This document shows, piece by piece, positions 27,508 through 37,071 of a stretch of DNA of 64,000 bases. Source of the DNA: Flaviramulus basaltis (lineage in GTDB: Bacteria; Bacteroidota; Bacteroidia; Flavobacteriales; Flavobacteriaceae); contig NZ_FPKV01000001.1 of NCBI RefSeq assembly GCF_900114265.1, positions 682,001 to 746,000 of the forward strand, given 5' to 3'. How positions within the stretch are numbered: position 1 is the first letter of the stretch; each line of letters opens with the position of its first letter. A program made the position numbers and the translations under genes. Below the pieces are notes generated by a model, which was given only the letters and a program-made list of their open reading frames with translations, was not told the origin of the DNA and did not search any database.

Positions 27508-28770
27508 ATGCAGAAGTACAATATTTCTAGAAGTAATTACTTTTATGCCATTGGTTTAAGTTACAAAAAAGCCGATGCGGATATAAGAGGTCGTTTTAGT
27601 TTGGATGAAAATTCTAAACAATCACTATTGAATCAAGCCAAAGAAAATGATATTGAAAGCTTGATAGTAACTTCTACTTGCAACAGAACTGAAATTTATG
27701 GTTTTGCACAACACCCTTTTCAACTAATACAATTGCTTTGCGATAATACTCGTGGCACCGTTGAAGAATTTCAAGAAGTAGCTTACATTTATAAAAATAA
27801 CGATGCCATTGCTCACATGTTTCGTGTAGGTTCTGGTTTAGATAGCCAAATTCTTGGTGATTTCGAAATTATTAGTCAGTTAAAAACAAGTGCTAAAATT
27901 TCGAAAAAGCATAATTTACTTAACCATTTTACAGAGCGGTTAATTAATGCTGTTATTCAAGCTAGTAAACGTATTAAAACAGAAACCGATATTTCATCAG
28001 GTGCAACTTCAGTATCGTTTGCATCGGTTCAATATATTTTCAATTCTGTTGAAGATATTTCTAATAAAAATATTTTACTATTCGGAACGGGAAAAATTGG
28101 TAGAAATACTTGTGAAAACTTAGTAAAACATACCAAAAACGAGCATATTACTTTAATTAATAGAACTAAAGATAAAGCAGAACAAATTGCTGGGAAATTT
28201 AATTTATTAGTTAAAGATTACGCTAATTTACAAGAAGAAATAAGCACCTCTGATATTTTAATAGTAGCAACAGGCGCCCAACGCCCAACTATTGATAAAC
28301 ATATTATTCAATCTAAAAAACCGCTTTTAATATTAGATTTATCTATTCCTAAAAATGTTAATGAGAATGTTAAAGAGCTTGACAATGTATCGCTTGTTCA
28401 TTTAGATGATTTATCTAAAATTACCGATCAAACTTTAGAAGCTCGAAAAAAACACATTCCATTTGCAGAAGCTATTATTGAAGAAGTAAAAGCAGAATTT
28501 AATAGTTGGTTAGAAACTAGAAAATTTGCACCAACAATAAAAGCCTTAAAGCATAAGTTAAATGGTTTTGCTTCTGCTGAATTAGATGTGCAACGCAAAA
28601 AACTAACTGATTTTAACGAGGCACAAGCCGAATTAATCAGCAATAATATCATCCAAAAAATAACCAATCATTTTGCACATCATTTAAAAGATGATAACAT
28701 TTCTACAGACGAAAGTCTTGAACTTATTAAAAAAGTGTTCCAGTTAGAACCTTCCAAAAAAAATGTCTAA
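27508..28770 (+). CDS. hemA: Glutamyl-tRNA reductase
   Basis: Reduces glutamyl-tRNA to glutamate-1-semialdehyde, the first committed step of C5-pathway heme synthesis. The catalytic Cys lies in STCNRTEIYG near residue 57, the recognition segment GSGLDSQILGD follows, and the NADPH-binding motif GTGKIGRN is near residue 193. The ATG at 27508 is preferred because it follows the promoter box. The 3' end overlaps hemC/hemD by eight bases, so translation is coupled. Confidence 0.95.
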   Translation: MQKYNISRSNYFYAIGLSYKKADADIRGRFSLDENSKQSLLNQAKENDIESLIVTSTCNRTEIYGFAQHPFQLIQLLCDNTRGTVEEFQEVAYIYKNNDAIAHMFRVGSGLDSQILGDFEIISQLKTSAKISKKHNLLNHFTERLINAVIQASKRIKTETDISSGATSVSFASVQYIFNSVEDISNKNILLFGTGKIGRNTCENLVKHTKNEHITLINRTKDKAEQIAGKFNLLVKDYANLQEEISTSDILIVATGAQRPTIDKHIIQSKKPLLILDLSIPKNVNENVKELDNVSLVHLDDLSKITDQTLEARKKHIPFAEAIIEEVKAEFNSWLETRKFAPTIKALKHKLNGFASAELDVQRKKLTDFNEAQAELISNNIIQKITNHFAHHLKDDNISTDESLELIKKVFQLEPSKKNV

Positions 28771-30340
28771 AATTATAAGAATTGGTACTCGCGATAGTGA
28801 ATTAGCACTATGGCAAGCCAAAATAGTACAAAGTCAACTTGAAAATTTAGGTCATAAAACCGAACTCGTTCCTATAAAATCTACAGGCGATTTGGTTTTA
28901 GACAAACCACTTTATGAGTTAGGAATTACCGGTATTTTTACTCGCACTCTAGATATAGCCATGTTAAATCATGATATCGATATTGCTGTACATTCGCTTA
29001 AAGATGTCCCAACAGTTTTGCCAAAAGGTATTGTACAAACTGCTGTTTTAAAACGAGGCAATGTTAATGACACACTTATTTTTAATGACAATGAGGAGTT
29101 TTTAGGATCTAAAGAAGCCGTAATTGCAACAGGAAGTTTACGAAGAAGAGCACAATGGCTTAACAGATTTCCAACGCACACTATTGTAGATTTAAGAGGT
29201 AACGTAAATTCTCGTTTACAAAAACTTGAAGAAAGTGAAACTTGGAACGGTGCTATTTTTGCTGCCGCTGGTATTGGTAGAATTGGATTAAGACCAGAAG
29301 AAGCTATTAATTTAGACTGGATGATTCCTGCGCCCGCACAAGGTGCAATTATGATTACAGCACTAGAAGATGATGAATTTGTTAGAACTGCTTGTGCTGA
29401 ATTAAATCACGAGGAAACCGAAATTTGCACCACTATTGAGCGCGAATTTTTAAATAAACTAGAAGGCGGTTGTACTGCGCCAATTGGTGCTTTAGCTTAT
29501 ATTAAAGATGGTGACATCAACTTTAAAGGTGTTTTATTAAGTCCAGATGGTACAAAAAGAATTGATGTTACTCGAGTTAAAAAACTTGGTGAGCATAACG
29601 ATATGGCTCAATATTGTGCCGATTTTATTATTGAACGTGGCGGGAAACGCTTAATGGATAACATTAAAAACTCAACTAGAAAAACAAATGTATTTTCTAC
29701 GAAATCTTTTACCGAAGACCAACGTTTATTATTTCATGAAAAAGTAGTTGCAGACAGCAGCGATTTTATCAAAATAAGTTTGAATAGAATTCATCCACGT
29801 TTCTTAAGAAATGAAATTCAAAATGTTATTATCACCAGTAAAAATGCTGTGGAATCGTTAACAACAAACTATTCAGCAACCGAATTACAATTTAAAAATA
29901 TTTACTGTGTTGGTCGCAGAACAAAACGCCTCATTGAAAAAAAGATTGGCAAAGTAAAACACATTGAAAAAAATGCTGAAAAGCTTGCTAACTATTTAGT
30001 TGAATATATGGAAGGCGCAGAAGCAACATATTTCTGTAGTGATATTAGGTTAGATGTGCTACCAACAGTTTTAGCAGAAAACAATATAAAAGTTAATGAA
30101 GTTGAAGCCTACCAAACAAAATATGATGGTGTAAAAATTGATGATTCTGTTGAAGGCGTCATGTTTTATAGCCCATCAACTGTTGAAAGTTTTGTTCAAA
30201 AAAACAAAGCAGAAATTATTGCGTTTTGTATAGGAGAAACAACAGCTACAGAAGCTAAAAAACACTTTAATGATGTTAGAGTAGCAAAAGTGCCAACTGT
30301 TGAAAGTGTGATTGAGTTGGTTAATGAGTATTATATTTAA
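28763..30340 (+). CDS. hemC: Hydroxymethylbilane synthase fused to uroporphyrinogen-III synthase
   Basis: Residues 1-305 are porphobilinogen deaminase: IRIGTRDSELALWQ, HSLKDVPT, GSLRRRAQW and the dipyrromethane-cofactor Cys in GGCTAPIG near residue 237. Residues ~320-525 have the HemD fold pattern: IITSKNAVES, VGRRT, VEAYQT, FYSPSTVESF and FCIGETTATEAKKH. The two consecutive enzymes that make uroporphyrinogen III are therefore on one chain. hemC alone is about 310 residues and hemD about 250, so nothing appears missing. No internal stop or frameshift is seen. Confidence 0.93.
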   Translation: MSKIIRIGTRDSELALWQAKIVQSQLENLGHKTELVPIKSTGDLVLDKPLYELGITGIFTRTLDIAMLNHDIDIAVHSLKDVPTVLPKGIVQTAVLKRGNVNDTLIFNDNEEFLGSKEAVIATGSLRRRAQWLNRFPTHTIVDLRGNVNSRLQKLEESETWNGAIFAAAGIGRIGLRPEEAINLDWMIPAPAQGAIMITALEDDEFVRTACAELNHEETEICTTIEREFLNKLEGGCTAPIGALAYIKDGDINFKGVLLSPDGTKRIDVTRVKKLGEHNDMAQYCADFIIERGGKRLMDNIKNSTRKTNVFSTKSFTEDQRLLFHEKVVADSSDFIKISLNRIHPRFLRNEIQNVIITSKNAVESLTTNYSATELQFKNIYCVGRRTKRLIEKKIGKVKHIEKNAEKLANYLVEYMEGAEATYFCSDIRLDVLPTVLAENNIKVNEVEAYQTKYDGVKIDDSVEGVMFYSPSTVESFVQKNKAEIIAFCIGETTATEAKKHFNDVRVAKVPTVESVIELVNEYYI

Positions 30341-30350
30341 TATTTTAAAC

Positions 30351-30432
30351 GTCATTACGAGGAACACAGATACGCGATAATCTATTGATAATAAGAAGAT
30401 TGTCCCAAAAAACAAATTTACTTCCTAATGAC
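30351..30432 (+). repeat. Dispersed ~82-nt repeat with imperfect inverted ends, copy 2
   Basis: Begins GTCATTACGAGGAAC and ends TTCCTAATGAC, and aligns along its whole length with the minus strand of 2842-2760. It fills the only sizeable gap inside the heme operon, between hemC/hemD and hemE, so it should be transcribed and could fold as an intercistronic stem. Confidence 0.7.
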
Positions 30433-30444
30433 AAATAAAAAGGC

Positions 30445-31470
30445 ATGATAAAAAACGATTTATTTTTAAGAGCATTAAAAGGAGAAACTGTAAATCGCCC
30501 ACCAGTTTGGATGATGCGTCAAGCAGGACGTTATTTACCAGAATTTATAGCAATACGTGAGAAATACGATTTCTTTACGCGTTGTCGTACTCCGGAATTA
30601 GCAAGCGAAATTACCGTGCAACCTATTCGTCGTTACGGAATGGATGCTGCTATTTTATTTAGTGACATCTTAGTCATTCCTCAGGCCATGAATATTGAAG
30701 TGCAAATGAAACCAAATTTTGGACCTTATTTACCAAATCCTGTACGCACTCAAAAAGATGTAGATAATGTTATTGTTCCAGATGTTACAGTAGAATTAGA
30801 TTATGTTTATCAAGCTATAAAAGCAACCAAAGAGTTGTTAAATGACGACATTCCTTTAATTGGTTTTGCGGGATCACCTTGGACTATTCTATGTTACTGT
30901 GTGCAAGGTCAAGGCAGTAAAACCTTTGATAAAGCTAAAGAATTCTGTTTTACAAATCCTTTAGCAGCACATCAATTACTGCAAAAAATAACGGATACTA
31001 CAATTGCATATTTAAAAGAAAAAGTAAAAGCTGGTGTTAACGCCGTTCAGATTTTCGATTCTTGGGGAGGTATGTTATCACCTGTTGATTATCAAGAATT
31101 CTCATGGCAATATATCAACCAAATTATTGAAGCTTTAAAAGATGATGCGCCAGTAATTGCCTTTGGAAAAGGGTGTTGGTTTGCACTTGGTGATATGGCA
31201 AAAAGTAACGCATCTGCATTAGGTATAGATTGGACATGTTCTGCTAGAAATGCGCGTTATTTAACTGGAGGAAACATAACACTTCAAGGTAATTTTGATC
31301 CGTCTCGCTTGTTATCACCGCCATCAGATATTAAAAAAATGGTACACCAAATGATTAATGAATTTGGTAAAGATAAATACATTGTAAATTTGGGTCATGG
31401 TATTTTACCTAACATCCCACTAGATCATGCAAAGGCATTTATTGATGCCGTAAAAGAGTATAATGCTTAA
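30445..31470 (+). CDS. hemE: Uroporphyrinogen decarboxylase
   Basis: Removes four carboxyl groups from uroporphyrinogen III to give coproporphyrinogen III. The signature [16 protein letters not shown] near residues 19-34 includes the substrate-binding Arg residues, and [11 protein letters not shown] carries the key Asp. The length of 341 is standard. Its 3' end overlaps the EI24 gene by eight bases. Confidence 0.96.
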   Translation: MIKNDLFLRALKGETVNRPPVWMMRQAGRYLPEFIAIREKYDFFTRCRTPELASEITVQPIRRYGMDAAILFSDILVIPQAMNIEVQMKPNFGPYLPNPVRTQKDVDNVIVPDVTVELDYVYQAIKATKELLNDDIPLIGFAGSPWTILCYCVQGQGSKTFDKAKEFCFTNPLAAHQLLQKITDTTIAYLKEKVKAGVNAVQIFDSWGGMLSPVDYQEFSWQYINQIIEALKDDAPVIAFGKGCWFALGDMAKSNASALGIDWTCSARNARYLTGGNITLQGNFDPSRLLSPPSDIKKMVHQMINEFGKDKYIVNLGHGILPNIPLDHAKAFIDAVKEYNA

Positions 31471-32227
31471 AAACATTTCCATAGGAATCAAAGCATATTT
31501 CGGAGCTTTTAGTTTAATCTCTAAACTTAAACTCTGGAAATTCTTTGTGATTCCTATGCTAATCAGTTTTGTAACTGCTACTTTTTTTATTTGGATTGCT
31601 TTTACTTATTCGGATAATATTGTTGACTATATCACAAGCCTAATTCCTGGATGGAATACTACTATCAATATTGGTTGGGTTTCTAAAATTTTTTATTTTT
31701 TATTTGCTATAGTAATTTTAGGAGTTGGGATTATTCTTTATAAACACATTATAATGGCATTATCAGCGCCATTTATGAGTCCTGTTTCCGAAAAAATCGA
31801 AGTTCATTTAACAGGAAACACAGCGCATTCACATAGAAACACAAGTTTTATTGAACAACTTTGGCGAGGTATTCGAATAAATGGTAGAAACTTAATCATG
31901 GAATTGTTATTAACCATTCCCATTTTACTTTTAAAATTTATCCCAATCGTCAACATTTTTTCAACCATTTTACTATTTTTAGTACAAGCCTATTATGCAG
32001 GTTTTGGTAATATGGATTACACGCTAGAACGTCATTTTAAATATAAAGAAAGCGTTAAATTTGTTCAAAAAAACCGAGGTTTAGCCATTGGAAATGGTAT
32101 AGTTTTTATTCTATTTTTATTAATTCCAATTGTTGGTGTTATATTAGTGCTACCATTATCGGTAACTGCGGCAACGTTAAAAACCGTGGAGGCTTTAGAA
32201 TTAAAATCTGATATTAAAAATGTTTAG
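31463..32227 (+). CDS. EI24-domain membrane protein (CysZ-like)
   Basis: Polytopic inner-membrane protein with about four to six hydrophobic segments and the EI24/CysZ layout ([21 protein letters not shown] at the start, [19 protein letters not shown] at the end, shortened). Characterised CysZ members import sulfate. It overlaps both hemE and the GNAT gene by eight bases, so it belongs to the heme operon, but no heme role is established. Confidence 0.85.
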   Translation: MLKNISIGIKAYFGAFSLISKLKLWKFFVIPMLISFVTATFFIWIAFTYSDNIVDYITSLIPGWNTTINIGWVSKIFYFLFAIVILGVGIILYKHIIMALSAPFMSPVSEKIEVHLTGNTAHSHRNTSFIEQLWRGIRINGRNLIMELLLTIPILLLKFIPIVNIFSTILLFLVQAYYAGFGNMDYTLERHFKYKESVKFVQKNRGLAIGNGIVFILFLLIPIVGVILVLPLSVTAATLKTVEALELKSDIKNV

Positions 32228-32759
32228 TTTTAGTAACTATAATATTGAACCTATTCAACTTCAAGACGCTTGGAGTATATGTGATTTCATGATTGCTAAC
32301 GAAGACCGTTTAAAAAGATATTTCCCTAAAACTTTAGAAGAAAATCTCTCTCCAGATTTATCAAAAATTTTCACTGAAAAAAAAGTAAAACAATTCGAAT
32401 TAAAAGAAGAGCTTCTTTTCACTATAAAGGAAAAGGAAGAAAATAAATTAATAGGCTTAGTTTATATAAAAGAACTCGATTGGACTAAAAAACAAGGCGA
32501 ATTGGCTTATTGTATTGGCTATGAGTTTGAAGGAAAAGGCATAACAACAAATGCCATACATATTTTATCTGATTTTGCTTTTGAAAACATCGAATTAAAA
32601 ACGTTACAAATTATAGCTCACAAGAGTAATATTGCTAGCATAAAAGTAGCCGAAAACTGTAATTTCATTTGGATTAAAACCCTTAAAAATGAACATACGC
32701 CTCCTGGAGAATCCCCTTTAGACATGGAATTATACGAATTGTATAAAGAATTTGAATAG
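32220..32759 (+). CDS. GNAT-family N-acetyltransferase (RimJ/RimL-like)
   Basis: Acetyl-CoA-dependent transferase with the GNAT motif A region GELAYCIGYEFEGKGITTNA and the later KSNIASIKVAENCNF helix, which are typical of RimJ/RimL-type enzymes. The target is unknown. It overlaps the EI24 gene and precedes hemF by eight bases, so it is embedded in the heme operon. Confidence 0.9.
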   Translation: MFSFSNYNIEPIQLQDAWSICDFMIANEDRLKRYFPKTLEENLSPDLSKIFTEKKVKQFELKEELLFTIKEKEENKLIGLVYIKELDWTKKQGELAYCIGYEFEGKGITTNAIHILSDFAFENIELKTLQIIAHKSNIASIKVAENCNFIWIKTLKNEHTPPGESPLDMELYELYKEFE

Positions 32760-32767
32760 ACAATATA

Positions 32768-33670
32768 ATGAAAGATACATTTTTCAACTATATACATAAA
32801 TTGCAAGATACCATCACTTCTAAACTTGAAGAAATTGATGGAAAATCGAAATTTAAAGAAGATGTTTGGGAACGACCTGAAGGTGGTGGTGGACGCACGC
32901 GTGTTATTGAAAACGGAAATGTATTTGAAAAAGGTGGTGTAAATATTTCTGGAGTTCATGGTAAATTACCAAAATCGATGCAAAACTATTTTAAAGTAGG
33001 TGAAGTTGATTTTTTTGCATGCGGTTTAAGTTTGGTACTGCACCCTAAAAACCCAATGGTGCCAACCGTTCATGCTAATTGGCGTTATTTTGAAATGTAT
33101 GATGATAAAGGAAAAATAATTGATAGCTGGTTTGGTGGCGGACAAGATTTAACACCTTATTACCTATTTGATGAAGATGCAAAACACTTTCATCAAACCT
33201 GTAAAACAGCTTGCGATAATCATAATCCTGAGTTTTACCCAAAATATAAAGCACGTTGTGATGCCTATTTCTACAACACACACCGAAACGAAGGTAGAGG
33301 CATTGGCGGTTTGTTTTTCGATTATTGTAAAGCTTCAGAAACCATGAACATGCAAAATTGGTATAATTTTGTTTCCGAAGTTGGTAATAGCTTCTTAGAA
33401 GCCTATGTTCCTATTGTTGAAAAACGAAAAGATTTACCATATACTGAAGCACAACGTAATTGGCAGGAAATTCGTCGCGGTCGTTATGTAGAGTTTAATT
33501 TAGTACACGATAAAGGCACCCTTTTCGGATTAAAAACTAACGGACGAATAGAAAGCATTTTAATGAGTTTGCCACCTCATGTACAATGGGTTTACGATCA
33601 TCATCCTGAAAAAGAAAGTGAAGAAGAACGTTTAATTAAAATATTACAAAACCCTATAGATTGGGTTTAA
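32768..33670 (+). CDS. hemF: Oxygen-dependent coproporphyrinogen III oxidase
   Basis: Uses O2 to convert coproporphyrinogen III to protoporphyrinogen IX without metal cofactors. Family segments RPEGGGGRTRV, HANWRYFE, WFGGGQDLTPYY and EIRRGRYVEFNLVHDKGT are all present in 300 residues. Together with hemJ it indicates an aerobic route in this organism; the oxygen-independent HemN is not in this window. Confidence 0.96.
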   Translation: MKDTFFNYIHKLQDTITSKLEEIDGKSKFKEDVWERPEGGGGRTRVIENGNVFEKGGVNISGVHGKLPKSMQNYFKVGEVDFFACGLSLVLHPKNPMVPTVHANWRYFEMYDDKGKIIDSWFGGGQDLTPYYLFDEDAKHFHQTCKTACDNHNPEFYPKYKARCDAYFYNTHRNEGRGIGGLFFDYCKASETMNMQNWYNFVSEVGNSFLEAYVPIVEKRKDLPYTEAQRNWQEIRRGRYVEFNLVHDKGTLFGLKTNGRIESILMSLPPHVQWVYDHHPEKESEEERLIKILQNPIDWV

Positions 33671-33679
33671 TTAAACACT

Positions 33680-34069
33680 ATGAATTGCTACTGCGGAAAC
33701 CAAAAAACCTATTCCAACTGCTGCGAAAAAGCACATAAAAACATGGGCGAAGCTGAAACTGCAGAACAACTTATGCGTTCTAGATATAGTGCTTTCGTAT
33801 TAGCTAATGGCGATTATTTAATGCAAAGCCACCATACATCTACACGACCTTTAAAAGAGAAAAAAACTATCGTAAAATGGGCAAAATCTGTGCAATGGAT
33901 TAAACTTGAAGTGACAGAAAAAGTTAAAGGAACAGAAAACGATACTGAAGGAACCGTAACTTTTAATGCTTACTTTTATGAAAAAGGAAAGGTAGAAATG
34001 ATTCACGAAAAATCAACATTTGTAAAAGAAAACAACACGTGGTATTATTTAGGTTATGCCAAAAATTAA
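33680..34069 (+). CDS. YchJ-family protein (SEC-C motif plus NTF2-like domain)
   Basis: The N-terminal metal-binding motif MNCYCGNQKTYSNCCEKAH matches the SEC-C type zinc knuckle, followed by the conserved AEQLMRSRYSAF segment and an NTF2-like fold. The function is unknown. It begins nine bases after hemF and hemB begins five bases after its stop, so it is within the heme operon. Confidence 0.88.
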   Translation: MNCYCGNQKTYSNCCEKAHKNMGEAETAEQLMRSRYSAFVLANGDYLMQSHHTSTRPLKEKKTIVKWAKSVQWIKLEVTEKVKGTENDTEGTVTFNAYFYEKGKVEMIHEKSTFVKENNTWYYLGYAKN

Positions 34070-34074
34070 AAAAT

Positions 34075-35064
34075 ATGTATCCATTAAGAAGAAATAGAAG
34101 ACTAAGAACTAACGAAGCTATTCGTTCATTAGTTCGTGAAACCATAATATCTCCAAACGATTTTTTAGTACCTCTTTTTGTGGTTGAAGGCAAAGGCATA
34201 AAGGATGAAATTCCATCTATGCCAAACTACTTTCGTTATAGTTTAGATTTATTAGAAAACGAGGTTAAAGAACTTTGGAAACTAGGCTTAAAATCTGTGT
34301 TGCTTTTCGTTAAAGTTCCCGATAATTTAAAAGATAATAAAGGTACAGAAGCTTTAAATCCAAACGGATTAATGCAACGCGCCATTAAAACCGTTAAAAA
34401 TGTGTGTCCAGATATGTTAGTAATGACAGATGTGGCATTAGACCCATACTCAGCTTACGGACATGATGGCATTATAGAAGACGGACAAATTCTAAATGAC
34501 CAAACTGCTGATGTTTTAGCAGAAATGAGTGTTTCGCATGCACAAGCAGGCGCCAATTTTGTTGCGCCTAGCGATATGATGGATGGGCGTATTTTAACCA
34601 TTCGTGAAGCATTGGAAGAAGAAGGTTTTATAAATACAGGCATTATGAGTTATTCCGCAAAATATGCCTCTGCTTTTTATGGTCCTTTTCGTGATGCATT
34701 AGATTCTGCTCCGGTAGATTTAATTGACATTCCTAAAGACAAAAAAACATACCAAATGGATTATGCAAATCGACTTGAAGCCATTCGTGAAACCGAAATG
34801 GATATTGACGAAGGCGCAGATATTGTGATGGTAAAACCAGGATTATGTTACTTAGATATTGTTCGTGAAATAAAAAATGAGGTTGATGTACCATTAGCGG
34901 TTTATCAAGTTTCTGGAGAGTATGCTATGCTAAAAGCTGCTGCCGAAAAAGGTTGGTTAGATCACGATGCTGTTATGATGGAACAAATAACAGCTATAAA
35001 ACGTGCTGGAGCAGACATCATTGCAAGTTATTTTGCTAAGGATGTTGTGAAATTAATTTCTTAA
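34075..35064 (+). CDS. hemB: Delta-aminolevulinic acid dehydratase (porphobilinogen synthase)
   Basis: Condenses two 5-aminolevulinate molecules to porphobilinogen. The two active-site lysines lie in YSAKYASAFYG (near 195) and MVKPG (near 253). The segment that carries the three zinc Cys in zinc enzymes reads DVALDPYSAYGHDG, with Asp or Ala instead of Cys, which indicates the magnesium-dependent class. I start at 34075; an in-frame ATG at 34039 lies inside the YchJ gene. It is the last gene of the operon. Confidence 0.95.
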   Translation: MYPLRRNRRLRTNEAIRSLVRETIISPNDFLVPLFVVEGKGIKDEIPSMPNYFRYSLDLLENEVKELWKLGLKSVLLFVKVPDNLKDNKGTEALNPNGLMQRAIKTVKNVCPDMLVMTDVALDPYSAYGHDGIIEDGQILNDQTADVLAEMSVSHAQAGANFVAPSDMMDGRILTIREALEEEGFINTGIMSYSAKYASAFYGPFRDALDSAPVDLIDIPKDKKTYQMDYANRLEAIRETEMDIDEGADIVMVKPGLCYLDIVREIKNEVDVPLAVYQVSGEYAMLKAAAEKGWLDHDAVMMEQITAIKRAGADIIASYFAKDVVKLIS

Positions 35065-35128
35065 GTCAAGAAAAATAGTCAAAAAAAAGTAAAATTAATG
35101 CTTTCTATAATTTTGTGGAATTCTTTAA

Positions 35129-35863
35129 TTATAACCTAAGTATGGATTTGCCCCATTTTTTAAATTCTTCTTCAGTTATGATCTCGCCTTCAATTGGTTC
35201 TTCAATATCTTCTACTTCAGAAGTATTAAAATCAATTTTATCCACTTTCCAATTATACTTTGCTTTTTGTCCTCTTTCAATTTCAAGAATCAAACCCGGA
35301 AGTCCGTTAAATCCTTTTGGACCATGTTTAACAGGGATTTTTGGTGTATACCATGCTTTAATTTTTTCATCATTCTTTTGAAAGGCCAAATAACATAAAT
35401 ATCCATTTACTACCTTTGTCTCTTCTGTAATAGTCCATTCTTTAGGCTCTCCTTTAATTTTTTTGGTAGAACCCATAACATCGGTTTGATTAATAGTATA
35501 ATTTCTAGTCCAATCTGTATAATAAATCGACTTTCCGCCTGCCATAATCCATGTTAAATTTACACCACTAGGTGTTAATATAATTTTCCCGTTTGTATTA
35601 TTCCACTCAGGAGTTTCTGTATTCTTCTCAACCATGTAAGTAGATATGCTATCATTAAATATAAGATACGCTTCAACGGGTGAAGCATTTTGAATTAAAT
35701 ATAAAACCTTGTTTTTCTCTTTAGTATTTAATGGATTATCATGAGGTTTTTCTATGCTATCTTTTTCTATAGTAACTATATAAGTTACTTTCCCTTTTGT
35801 TTGAGAAAACAAGGTTAAAGTTAATAGTAAACTAAAAATAAGTGTGCAAAATATTTTTTTCAT
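35129..35863 (-). CDS. GLPGLI-family secreted protein (stand-alone copy)
   Basis: A signal peptide (MKKIFCTLIFSLLLTLTLFSQ) precedes the GLPGLI-family core: YLCYLAFQKND, AWYTPKIPV and the namesake GPKGFNGLPGLILEIE. The family has no established biochemical role. This copy lacks an adjacent receptor or peptide gene, unlike the four copies at 50-54 kb. It is convergent with hemB across a 64-base gap. Its own C-terminal DFNTSEVEDIEEPIEGEII is acidic. Confidence 0.9.
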   Translation of the reverse strand: MKKIFCTLIFSLLLTLTLFSQTKGKVTYIVTIEKDSIEKPHDNPLNTKEKNKVLYLIQNASPVEAYLIFNDSISTYMVEKNTETPEWNNTNGKIILTPSGVNLTWIMAGGKSIYYTDWTRNYTINQTDVMGSTKKIKGEPKEWTITEETKVVNGYLCYLAFQKNDEKIKAWYTPKIPVKHGPKGFNGLPGLILEIERGQKAKYNWKVDKIDFNTSEVEDIEEPIEGEIITEEEFKKWGKSILRL

Positions 35864-35985
35864 TCTTAAATTTATGAAAATTATTTTATTTAATACAATT
35901 TTAAAAATACCTTTATTAGGAATCTAAATGCTTTAGTTGTTTAAGTATGCATTTTGTAACTTAGCATTTAACAAAATCCAATTTA

Positions 35986-37071
35986 ATGAGCACATTAATT
36001 TTTTGGGCAACCATTTCGATTTTCTTTTCTTTTTTATGTTCTATTCTTGAAGCCGTTTTGTTAAGCGTTACGCCAACGTTTATAAATGTTAAAAAACAGG
36101 AAGGCAAAGAATATGCTTTAACCTTAGAAACTCTTAAAAAAGATGTAGACAAACCATTAATTGCAATTCTTACTCTTAACACTATCGCACATACTTTAGG
36201 CGCGATGATGGTAGGTATTGAAGCCGAAAGTTTACCTTATAAAATTGAACTTTGGGGTATAAATACTGTTGGGGTAGTTTCAGCAATTATGACATTTTTA
36301 ATTTTAGTAGCCTCTGAAATTATACCAAAAACTATTGGTGCTACTCATTGGAAAAAGCTGGCTAATTTCACTTCAAAAGCGTTAACCGTTTTAATATTTC
36401 CATTAAAATGGTCAGGTATTTTATGGCTCCTTCAATTAACAACAAAACTTATTGGTGGCAAAGGTCATGGTAGTGTTTTAAGTCGTGAAACTTTTATGGT
36501 AATGACCGATATGGCTCATAAAGAAGGTGTTTTTCAAGAAAATGAAAGTAAAATAATAAAGAATTTATTAACCTTTAGAGAGATTTTTGCTAAAAACGTA
36601 ATGACGCCACGAACCGTAATGCAAACTGAAAATCAAAATACTACTGTTGAAGATTTTTTCAATAGAAATTTAAACCTTCGTTTTTCAAGAATCCCTATTT
36701 ACGAGGATAACCCAGACAACATAAAAGGACTCGTTTTAAAAGATGAGATTTTTAAAGAAATGGCACTTGATAATGGCTCCAAAAAATTATCAGAATTAAA
36801 GCGAAATATTATTATTGTTGACAGAGATTTACCTATTCCAAGTCTTTTTGAGCAACTTGTTGAAACTCGAAACCATATGGCTTTGGTTGTTGATGAATAC
36901 GGCTCTGTTAGTGGTTTAGTAACTATGGAAGATGTTATTGAAACACTTTTAGGGTTGGAAATTATGGATGAAAGCGATAATGTTTCAGACCTTCAACATT
37001 TAGCTAGAAAAAGCTGGGAATCACGTGCTAAAAAACTAGGTATTTTTGAAGACAAAGCTCCTGAAAACTAA
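35986..37071 (+). CDS. CNNM/CBS-domain membrane protein (hemolysin C/CorC-like)
   Basis: The DUF21 transmembrane region (about 1-150, three to four helices including LILVASEIIPKTIGA) is followed by two CBS domains (about 195-320; VMTPRTVM, LVVDEYGSVSGLVTMEDVIE). Relatives are magnesium transporters or regulators of ion transport. The usual C-terminal transporter-associated domain seems absent, so the protein is short for its class at 361 residues. The stop overlaps the ogt start (TAATG). Confidence 0.9.
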   Translation: MSTLIFWATISIFFSFLCSILEAVLLSVTPTFINVKKQEGKEYALTLETLKKDVDKPLIAILTLNTIAHTLGAMMVGIEAESLPYKIELWGINTVGVVSAIMTFLILVASEIIPKTIGATHWKKLANFTSKALTVLIFPLKWSGILWLLQLTTKLIGGKGHGSVLSRETFMVMTDMAHKEGVFQENESKIIKNLLTFREIFAKNVMTPRTVMQTENQNTTVEDFFNRNLNLRFSRIPIYEDNPDNIKGLVLKDEIFKEMALDNGSKKLSELKRNIIIVDRDLPIPSLFEQLVETRNHMALVVDEYGSVSGLVTMEDVIETLLGLEIMDESDNVSDLQHLARKSWESRAKKLGIFEDKAPEN

